Positions 58,076-64,000 of a stretch of DNA of 64,000 nt are shown piece after piece (position 1 is the stretch's first letter; every line of letters starts with the position of its first letter). This stretch comes from Pseudonocardia sediminis. Lineage in GTDB: Bacteria; Actinomycetota; Actinomycetes; Mycobacteriales; Pseudonocardiaceae. The notes under the pieces are model-generated. The model had not been told where the DNA came from and did not search any database. It worked only from the letters and a program-made list of their open reading frames with translations. Made by a program: the position numbers and the translations under genes. Where the stretch lies: NCBI RefSeq assembly GCF_004217185.1, contig NZ_SHKL01000001.1, forward strand, positions 6,136,001-6,200,000, read 5' to 3'.

Positions 58076-59539
58076 TCAGCGCACCCCCTCCATGAGGACC
58101 TTCAGCTTCGGCACGGTCGCGGCGACGGCGAGCCCGACCACGATCGCGACGAGCCCGGTGATGCCGAAGTACGCGACCTCGTTCTCCTCGCTGTAGAACT
58201 CCGCGAGCAGACCCGAGAGCACGGTGCCCATCGAGACGGACAGGAAGAACAGCGCCACCATCTGGGTCCGGAACGCCATCGGCGCCAGCTTGGTCGACAG
58301 CGACTGCCCGACCGGGGACGTGAACAGCTCGGCCAGGCAGAAGATCAGCAGGATCCCGACGAGCGCGAGCAGCGGCGTGCCGTTCGCTCCCGTCCCGGCG
58401 AACAGGGTGAACAGCACGAACGCGACGCCGACGATCACCGTGCCGGCGGCCATCTTCATCGGGCTCGACGGCTGGCGCGGGCCCATCTTCGTCCAGACCG
58501 CGGCGAACACCCCGGCCAGCAGGATGACGAACACCGGCTCGATCGACTGGGTCCAGCTGACCGGCATCTCCCAGCCGAGGACCGTCCGGTTCAGGCGCTC
58601 GTCGGCGTAGATCGTCAGCACGGTGAAGATCTGCTGGAAGATCGCCCAGAACACGGCGCTGGCCACCCACATCGGCATGAACGCGATCACGCGTCGACGC
58701 TCGACCGCGGTCACCTTCGGGCTGCGCAGCATCAGCGTGAAGTAGGTGATCGTGGCGATCACGACGATGCCGAACACGATCCACTTCAGGCGGTCCGCGG
58801 TGATCACGCCGGTCGCGACGAGCGCGGCCACCACGAGCAGGACGGCGACGGCGGTCCCGCCGAGCTTCGTCCGCGCCGCGGCGGGAAGCGGGTTCGGGAC
58901 CTCACGGCCGGACTCGGGGAGCTTGTGCCGGTTCACCGAGTACTGGGCCAGCCCGGCGGCCATACCGACCGCGGCCAGCCCGAACCCGACGTGGAAGCCC
59001 CAGGTCGACTGCAGCAGCCCGGTCAGCAGCGGGCCGCTGAACGCTCCGATGTTGACGCCCAGGTAGAAGATCGAGAAGCCGGCGTCGCGACGGTCGTCGC
59101 CCTCGCCGTAGAGCGTCGCCAGGATCGTGCTGGCGCTCGCCTTGATCCCGCCGCTGCCGAGCGCGACCAGCACGAGGCCGACCGCCAGTCCGGCGCCGCC
59201 CGGGAGCAGCGCGAGTGCGATGTGCCCGGCCATGACCGAGACCGCGCTGCCGAACAGCATCCGCTCGGGCCCGAACAGCCGGTCCGCGGACCAGGCCGCG
59301 AGGATCGTCGAGAGGTAGACGGTGCCGCCGTAGGCACCGACGATCCCGGCCGCGACGCCCTGGTCGATCGCGAGGCCGCCCTCGGCGACCGAGTAGTACA
59401 TGTAGATCAGCAGGATGCCCTGCATGCCGTAGAACGAGAAGCGTTCCCACATCTCGACGCCGAAGAGCGTCGCGAGCTGGCGTGGGTGGCCGAGGAAGGT
59501 CCGTTCCCGGCGCTGGGAGGGTGAGGTGAGGTCGGTCAC
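58076..59539 (-). CDS. POT family proton-dependent oligopeptide transporter
   Basis: A 487-residue MFS protein with about 12-14 helices. The PTR2 signature EMWERFSFYGMQGILLIYM is in helix 1, and FSIFYLGVNIGAFSGPLLTG matches the second POT motif; LAELFTSPVGQSL lies in a late helix. It imports di- and tripeptides with protons. GTG 59539 has no ribosome binding site but is preceded on its strand by TTTACG, an 18-bp spacer and TAGACC (59575 to 59546), so a leaderless mRNA is likely. Upstream is a Gfo/Idh gene, 66 nt away. Confidence 0.9.
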   Translation of the reverse strand: MTDLTSPSQRRERTFLGHPRQLATLFGVEMWERFSFYGMQGILLIYMYYSVAEGGLAIDQGVAAGIVGAYGGTVYLSTILAAWSADRLFGPERMLFGSAVSVMAGHIALALLPGGAGLAVGLVLVALGSGGIKASASTILATLYGEGDDRRDAGFSIFYLGVNIGAFSGPLLTGLLQSTWGFHVGFGLAAVGMAAGLAQYSVNRHKLPESGREVPNPLPAAARTKLGGTAVAVLLVVAALVATGVITADRLKWIVFGIVVIATITYFTLMLRSPKVTAVERRRVIAFMPMWVASAVFWAIFQQIFTVLTIYADERLNRTVLGWEMPVSWTQSIEPVFVILLAGVFAAVWTKMGPRQPSSPMKMAAGTVIVGVAFVLFTLFAGTGANGTPLLALVGILLIFCLAELFTSPVGQSLSTKLAPMAFRTQMVALFFLSVSMGTVLSGLLAEFYSEENEVAYFGITGLVAIVVGLAVAATVPKLKVLMEGVR

Positions 59540-59605
59540 CGGCCCGGTCTACACCCGGTCGTAAGCATTCGTAAAGAACTTCCTACCGCCGAGTAGGTCA
59601 CACGG

Positions 59606-60598
59606 TCACTCCAGCGTCGCGGGCCCCTCGACGGGCACCATCCCGAGCTGGTCGGCCACCGCCGCCATGACGTCCTGGACCTCGATCGTGTCGGCCAGCG
59701 GCATGACGGCACTCTCCGACTCCCCCGCCGCGATCCGCTCGGTCACCTCGATCAGCTCGTGCGCGTAGCCGCCGCCCAGGGACGGGGCGTCGATCCGCTC
59801 CGGCTCGGCGCCGTGGCGGTGCAGCACGATCGAGTCCGGGTGGTGGAACCGCGGCAGCACCTCGATCCAGCCGTTCGTGCCGACCACCCGCGCGGAGCCC
59901 GGGGTGGCGCACTGCAGCGAGCAGTACAGCGCGGCGCTGCGGCCGTCGTCGTAGCCCAGGACGATCGACTCCTCGACGTCGACGCCGGTCTGCGCGAGCG
60001 TCCCGTGCGCGCTGATCGCGGTCGGCGCACCGAGCAGCATCTGGGCGAACGAGATCACGTAGACGCCCAGGTCGAACAGGGCACCGCCGCCGAGCTCGGC
60101 CGAGTAGAACCGGTCGTCGGGGCCGGTCTCGTTGCGCACGCCGAGGTCGGCCTGCACGGCCCGGACCTCGCCGATCGCGCCGTCGGCGATCAGCTCGTTC
60201 ATCCGGACGACGGCCGGGAAGAACCGGGTCCACATCGCCTCCATGGCGAACACCCCGGTCGAGCGGGAGGCCGCGGCGACCTCCCGGGTGGCGACCGAGC
60301 TGACCGTGAACGCCTTCTCCACCAGCACCGCGGTGCCGGCGTTCAGCGCGGCCAGGGCGATGCCGCGGTGCTGCGGGTGCGGGGTCGCGACGTAGACGAC
60401 GTCGACGTCCGGGTCGTCGATGATCGCGCGGTAGGAGTCGTGCACCCGCGGGATCCCGTGCTTCTGCGCGAACGCCGCCCCGCGCTCGGCCGAGCGGGAC
60501 GCCACCGCGACCAGCTCCGCCCCCGGGACGTGCCCGAAATCGGCCACCACCTTGTCGGCGATCCGGCCCGGTCCGATGACTCCCCAACGCACGGTCAT
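59606..60598 (-). CDS. Gfo/Idh/MocA family oxidoreductase
   Basis: A 330-residue dehydrogenase: GVIGPGRIADKVVADF Rossmann loop, YVATPHPQH, the VEKAFT catalytic Lys segment and AMWTRFFPAV, a pattern close to dimeric trans-dihydrodiol/glucose-fructose type members. GGGALFDLGVY holds the conserved Asp. AGGA lies about 8 nt before ATG 60598. It differs from the Gfo/Idh protein at 20968 in all loops, so it is not a recent duplicate. Substrate unknown. Confidence 0.88.
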   Translation of the reverse strand: MTVRWGVIGPGRIADKVVADFGHVPGAELVAVASRSAERGAAFAQKHGIPRVHDSYRAIIDDPDVDVVYVATPHPQHRGIALAALNAGTAVLVEKAFTVSSVATREVAAASRSTGVFAMEAMWTRFFPAVVRMNELIADGAIGEVRAVQADLGVRNETGPDDRFYSAELGGGALFDLGVYVISFAQMLLGAPTAISAHGTLAQTGVDVEESIVLGYDDGRSAALYCSLQCATPGSARVVGTNGWIEVLPRFHHPDSIVLHRHGAEPERIDAPSLGGGYAHELIEVTERIAAGESESAVMPLADTIEVQDVMAAVADQLGMVPVEGPATLE

Positions 60599-60729
60599 GG
60601 CGCGATCCTGCCCCACCGCAACGCCGGGGAAGAAATCCGCGATCAGAACGATGAGTCCGGCGCCGGTCGTCCGTCTACATCCATGAGCGCGACGAGCACT
60701 CGCCGCCCACCCCGAACAAGGAGCCCGCC

Positions 60730-61131
60730 GTGCCGAACATGATCTTCGTCAACCTGCCGGTCGCCGACGTCGCCGCCTCGCGCGACTTCTACTCCGCACT
60801 CGGTTTCACGATCAACGAGCAGTTCTCCGACGAGAACACCGCGTCCGTGGTCATCAGCGACGCCATCGTCGCCATGATCATGAACAAGACCCGCTTCGCC
60901 GACTTCACGAAGAAGCAGATCGTCGACGCCCACTCCTCCACCGAGGTCATCAACGCCCTGGGTGTGGAGAGCCGCGACGAGGTCGACCGCCTCGCCGACG
61001 CCGCCCTGGCCGCCGGCGCGACCGTCGGCAACGACACCCAGGACCACGGCTTCATGTACGGCCGCAGCTTCGACGACCTCGACGGCCACCGCTGGGAGCT
61101 CGTCTGGATGGACCCGTCCGCGATCGGCTGA
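60730..61131 (+). CDS. VOC family protein (glyoxalase/bleomycin-resistance fold)
   Basis: A 133-residue single-chain VOC protein: MIFVNLPVADVAASRDFYSALGF at the start and FDDLDGHRWELVWMDP at the end form the two beta-alpha-beta-beta-beta halves, with a metal-type Glu in WELVW. This subgroup is common in actinomycetes and often annotated as a lactoylglutathione-lyase-like protein, but its activity is mostly unknown. GTG 60730 has AGGAG 6 nt upstream, better than the internal ATG at 60739. A GGACATCG-family hairpin follows directly. Confidence 0.85.
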   Translation: MPNMIFVNLPVADVAASRDFYSALGFTINEQFSDENTASVVISDAIVAMIMNKTRFADFTKKQIVDAHSSTEVINALGVESRDEVDRLADAALAAGATVGNDTQDHGFMYGRSFDDLDGHRWELVWMDPSAIG

Positions 61132-61137
61132 CGGCCC

Positions 61138-61177
61138 GTGCGCGGACACCGTCGCTCCAGCAGTGATGTCCGCGCAC
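61138..61177. repeat. Hairpin repeat, GGACATCG family, copy 3
   Basis: GTGCGCGGACA (61138-61148) pairs with TGTCCGCGCAC (61167-61177); the inner part is more diverged than at 51200-51239. It starts 6 nt after the VOC stop and lies 8 nt from the convergent lactonase gene end, a place for a two-sided terminator. Confidence 0.65.
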
Positions 61178-61185
61178 GACACCTG

Positions 61186-62061
61186 TCAGCGGTAGGGGTG
61201 CAGCTCCAGGCCGGCCGAGCCCCAGTCGTCGACGACGAGCACGGCGCCGCCCTCGGAGTCGCAGATCGTCATCTTCCCGGCGCCGTCGAGCACGATGTTG
61301 GTGTACTTCGGGTTGTCGCCGGGGACGTACTCGTCGAGCTTCTCCCCGGTCACCGACCAGGTCTGGATCCGGCCCGGCTGGTCGCCGAGGTCGATCGCGC
61401 AGACGATCAGGTTGCCGTCGGCGTCGAACGTGAAGCCGTCCGGGTGCCCGACGTCCATCTGCACGGCGGTCTGCTCGTCGACGAGCTTCCCGTCCTCGAC
61501 CCGGTAGGCGATGATCCGCGAGTCGTAGGTCGAGGCGACGTAGAGGCGGTCGTCGAGACCGAAACCGATGCCGTTCGGGAAGTAGGACGTGGAGGTCAGC
61601 AGCTCGGCCTCCTCGGTGGCGGTGTCGATCCGCCACAGCCGGCCGTCGGCGCCGAACGGGGCGCGCGTCGGGTCGGTGACGTAGAGCAGCCCGTCCGGGC
61701 CGAAGCACAGGTCGTTCGGCGCGATCGGGTCCCGGTGCACCCAGTCGAACGTGCCGTCCGGCCGGACGATCTGCACCCCGCCGAGCGAGTCCTTGCCCCA
61801 CTTCGGCCCGGTGGTCGACCAGCGGGCGCCGTTCTGCGCGACGTAGATCGAGCCGTCCGCGGCCAGGGTGGCGCCGTTGGCGCCGCCGCCGAGATCGGCC
61901 GCGACCTCCGCGCCGTCCTCGGTCAGCTTGTAGAGCCGGCCGTGGGTGATCGAGGTGAAGTAGGTGTCACCGGACGGCGTGTAGAGCGGGCCCTCGGAGA
62001 ACCCGACGTCGGTGGCCACCACCCGCGGTGCGGGACGGGTGCGGGTGCTTCCGGAGGTCAT
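61186..62061 (-). CDS. SMP-30/gluconolactonase family protein
   Basis: A 291-residue six-bladed propeller. The N-terminal FSEGPLYTPSGDTYFTS carries the metal Glu, APNDLCFGPDG the Asn, and YFPNGIGFGLDD and HPDGFTFDADGN complete the metal site, as in SMP-30 lactonases. It should open a sugar-acid lactone. GAGGAG lies 7 nt before ATG 62061. It is downstream of the alpha-hydroxy-acid oxidase gene, separated by 74 bp that hold a perfect inverted repeat. Confidence 0.87.
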   Translation of the reverse strand: MTSGSTRTRPAPRVVATDVGFSEGPLYTPSGDTYFTSITHGRLYKLTEDGAEVAADLGGGANGATLAADGSIYVAQNGARWSTTGPKWGKDSLGGVQIVRPDGTFDWVHRDPIAPNDLCFGPDGLLYVTDPTRAPFGADGRLWRIDTATEEAELLTSTSYFPNGIGFGLDDRLYVASTYDSRIIAYRVEDGKLVDEQTAVQMDVGHPDGFTFDADGNLIVCAIDLGDQPGRIQTWSVTGEKLDEYVPGDNPKYTNIVLDGAGKMTICDSEGGAVLVVDDWGSAGLELHPYR

Positions 62062-62095
62062 GCGCGTCTCCTCGGTGTCGTTGTCGGTCGTGAGT

Positions 62096-62123
62096 GGTTA
62101 TCGCTGCCAGGGCAGCGATAACC
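62096..62123. promoter_or_regulatory. Perfect 13-bp inverted repeat between oxidase and lactonase genes
   Basis: GGTTATCGCTGCC (62096-62108) and GGCAGCGATAACC (62111-62123) are separated by 2 nt. Such a tight, partly A+T-rich dyad is more typical of an operator (LacI or GntR class) than of a terminator. It lies 35 bp before the lactonase start on the minus strand and just after the oxidase stop. Confidence 0.5.
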
Positions 62124-62135
62124 GCGCACGGGGGG

Positions 62136-63356
62136 TCAGGGGGTGGGGACGGCGGCGGGTGCGGTGCCGGCGCGACGGACGTGGCTGCGGTTCAGGTCCG
62201 CGACGCCGCGTACGCCGAGCAGGGTCAGGGCGCGGGTGATCTCGTCGCGCAGGATGTCCAGCACCGCGACGACGCCGTCCTCGCCGTTCACGGCCAGGCC
62301 GTAGAGGTAGGGCCGCCCGACCAGCACGGCCTTCGCGCCCAGGGCGAGGGCGGTGACGACGTCGGTGCCGCGCCGGATGCCGCCGTCGAGGATCACCTCG
62401 GCGCGGTGCCCGATCTCGTCGACGATCCCGGGCAGGGCCTCCAGCGTCGGCGTCACGTGGTCGAGCTGGCGCCCGCCGTGGTTGGACACGACGACGCCGT
62501 CGCAGCCCAGGTCCACGGCACGCGCCGCGTCCTCGGCGCCGAGAACGCCCTTGATGTAGAGCCGGCCCTTCCACTGCTCCCGCATCCAGGCCAGGTCGTC
62601 CCAGTTCAGACGGGACTGCATCAGCTCGCGCTCGGCGCTCTCGATCGACGACACCGCGTTCGTCACGACGCTGCCCGCACCACCGCTGCTCAGGTCGAGC
62701 GTGTTCGCCCCGCCGACGCGCTGGTGGCGCAGCACCTCGTAGGTCCAGCGGGGGTGCCGGGCGAAGTCCAGCGCGCGCAACGGCGTCAGGGCCGGTGGGA
62801 TGCCCATGCCCTGCTTGCGCTCGCCCTCGCGGTTGCCCTTGACCGGCACGTCGACGGTCACGAACAGCGTCCGGTACCCGGCCGCCCACGCCCGTCGCAT
62901 CAGGTCCCCGGCCATCCCGCCGGAACCCGGGTAGAGCTGGAACACGTGCTCCCGGTCGGCGGCCGCGGTCACCTCCTCCAGCGACCACGACGACGTCGTC
63001 GACAGGGCGTAGCGGGTCCCGGCGTGCTGCGCGGCACGGGTCGCCTCGAGATCACCGCTCCAGCGGGTGAGCCCGGTGAATCCGGTCGGCGCGAGCATCA
63101 CCGGCATCGACAGCTCGAGCCCGGCGGCCGTCGTCTCCAGGCGGTGCGTGTCGTGCCCGGTGAGCACCGACGGCTGCAGCCACCAGTGGTCGAACGCACT
63201 GCGGTTGCCCGCGAGCGAGTGCATGTCGTCGGCGCCGCCGTCGACGTAGCTCCAGACCATCTTCGGCAGACGGCGCCGCGCGGCGCGGCGGTAGTCCTCG
63301 ACCGTGATCAGACGCTCGGGGGCCCGCCAGTGCAGGTCGAATCCGTAGGCGTGCAT
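62136..63356 (-). CDS. FMN-dependent alpha-hydroxy acid oxidase/dehydrogenase
   Basis: A 406-residue TIM-barrel flavoprotein of the lactate/glycolate/mandelate group. YVDGGADDMHSLAGNR near the N-terminus, APTGFTGLTRWSGD, ALSTTSSWSLEEV and the active-site SNHGGRQLDHV, with DGGIRRGTDVV and VLVGRPYLYG for the FMN phosphate, are all present. It oxidises an (S)-2-hydroxy acid. ATG 63356 overlaps the RraA-like gene stop (TGATG). Context with a lactonase and an RraA-like protein suggests a sugar-acid breakdown route. Confidence 0.9.
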   Translation of the reverse strand: MHAYGFDLHWRAPERLITVEDYRRAARRRLPKMVWSYVDGGADDMHSLAGNRSAFDHWWLQPSVLTGHDTHRLETTAAGLELSMPVMLAPTGFTGLTRWSGDLEATRAAQHAGTRYALSTTSSWSLEEVTAAADREHVFQLYPGSGGMAGDLMRRAWAAGYRTLFVTVDVPVKGNREGERKQGMGIPPALTPLRALDFARHPRWTYEVLRHQRVGGANTLDLSSGGAGSVVTNAVSSIESAERELMQSRLNWDDLAWMREQWKGRLYIKGVLGAEDAARAVDLGCDGVVVSNHGGRQLDHVTPTLEALPGIVDEIGHRAEVILDGGIRRGTDVVTALALGAKAVLVGRPYLYGLAVNGEDGVVAVLDILRDEITRALTLLGVRGVADLNRSHVRRAGTAPAAVPTP

Positions 63357-64000
63357 CAGCGCTGCTCCCTCTCCTGCCGGACTGCCACTTCCGCCTCGAA
63401 GCCCTGACCGATCCGGCGGACCATGTCCTCGTCGTGCGCGTCCGCGCCGCCGGCCTGCTCGGCCAGCGCCCGCGCGACCTGTTCGGCGTGCCGCCGCGGG
63501 ACGATCACGACGCCGTCGGAGTCGCCGACCACGACGTCACCGGGCTCGACGACGACCCCGCCGCAGCTCACCGGCACGTTCACCTCGCCCGGGTCGCGCT
63601 TGGCCGGGGAGAACGGGGTGGAGCCGCGGCCGAACAGCGGGAACCCGCTCGCCGCGACGTCGTCGACGTCGCGCCAGGCGCCGTCGATCACCAGTCCGGC
63701 CAGGCCACGGGACCGGGCCGGCAGCAGGGCCTTCTCCCCGCCGCCGCAGCTGCCGGTGTGCCCGCGCCAGTCCACGACCAGCACGGACCCGTCGAACGCG
63801 CGGTTGAGACCGCCGAACACGGCCCAGTTGTCCCCGGGCGGGGCCTTCACCGTGATCGCGACGCCGGCCAGGTGCGGCATCGACGGACGCAGCGGCCCGA
63901 TCACCGGGTCCATCGTCCAGAGGCGGCCGACCTTGTCGGCCACCGCGGCGGCCGGGGTGGCCCGGTAGATCGCCAGGATCTCCTCGGCCAGCGGCTCCGG
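63356..64000 (-). CDS. RraA-like protein/aldolase-type, 5' end beyond window
   Basis: The visible 214 codons stay open to the window edge: upstream of an in-frame GTG at 63943 the frame continues with EEILAIYRATPAAAVADKVG, the normal RraA N-terminal helix, so the start is outside. Signature parts are ITVKAPPGDNWAVFGGLNRA, RGLAGLVIDGAWRD and VEPGDVVVGDSDGVVIVPRR. Related catabolic proteins are 4-hydroxy-4-methyl-2-oxoglutarate/oxaloacetate lyases using Mg. In this cluster an aldolase role is more likely than RNase regulation. Confidence 0.8.
   Translation of the reverse strand, partial: PEPLAEEILAIYRATPAAAVADKVGRLWTMDPVIGPLRPSMPHLAGVAITVKAPPGDNWAVFGGLNRAFDGSVLVVDWRGHTGSCGGGEKALLPARSRGLAGLVIDGAWRDVDDVAASGFPLFGRGSTPFSPAKRDPGEVNVPVSCGGVVVEPGDVVVGDSDGVVIVPRRHAEQVARALAEQAGGADAHDEDMVRRIGQGFEAEVAVRQEREQR

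Overview
The window is about 73-75% G+C by eye, almost every codon ends in G or C, and many starts are GTG. Its gene families (MmpS-like and DUF4333 envelope proteins, FabG4-type reductase, bifunctional nuclease, DICT-domain protein, LLM flavin oxidoreductases, several apparently leaderless genes) point to an actinomycete. My best inference is a chromosomal segment of a Pseudonocardiales member such as Pseudonocardia; no rRNA or tRNA gene is present to confirm this. I find no phage, transposase, plasmid or CRISPR genes.

Layout. 1-1374 (minus): end of an SDR / two hot-dog dehydratase operon. 1473-3437: DICT sensor protein with a degenerate GGDEF-like domain. 3789-7263: ABC-2 transporter divergent from a NarL-type two-component system, with paired palindromes between them. 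7295-13135: a complete fructose PTS locus (Enzyme I divergent from DeoR regulator, 1-phosphofructokinase, EIIA, EIIBC, HPr). 13136-13788: gene-free and repeat-rich. 13789-18837: class A beta-lactamase lipoprotein, PEP carboxylase, fatty-acid desaturase. 18953-25927: FAH-family hydrolase and metallo-beta-lactamase-fold hydrolase divergent from a Gfo/Idh dehydrogenase, then an AviRa-like rRNA methyltransferase, PxpA, a DUF998 membrane protein and an acyl-CoA synthetase. 25966-32573: SRPBCC protein, a glutamine synthetase fragment, carotenoid oxygenase, a repeat cluster, a membrane adenylate cyclase, an LLM oxidoreductase with a clear promoter/operator, and a VC0807-type membrane protein.

32618-37219 (minus): SRPBCC protein, aminotransferase, L,D-transpeptidase, a 31-residue peptide gene with a near-ideal ribosome binding site, alpha/beta hydrolase and another LLM oxidoreductase. 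37396-43774: a fatty-acid module in which MaoC hydratase, FabG4-type reductase and FadA2-type thiolase diverge from a TetR regulator and an acyl-CoA oxidase-type dehydrogenase. 43962-53159: DUF4333 lipoprotein, FdhF/YdeP molybdoenzyme, sugar-lactone oxidase-like flavoprotein, an MmpS-like envelope pair, a Bcr/CflA exporter and an ABC exporter behind a MerR/SoxR-type promoter. 53255-64000: bifunctional nuclease, SDR, APH-type kinase, AraC regulator divergent from an oxidoreductase remnant plus DUF1772 gene, a POT peptide transporter, a second Gfo/Idh enzyme, a VOC protein, and a lactonase / alpha-hydroxy-acid oxidase / RraA-like cluster cut by the window end.

Two themes stand out. First, the intergenic spaces hold at least four families of inverted repeats, with members recurring at sites tens of kilobases apart. 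Second, several divergent promoters carry recognisable palindromes, so local regulators can be paired with targets. There are also gene remnants (glutamine synthetase C-terminus, a 27-codon NmrA-like stub). I did not find a convincing multi-gene system of an unknown class; the small peptide gene, the MmpS-like fusion pair and the repeat families are the least explained items.
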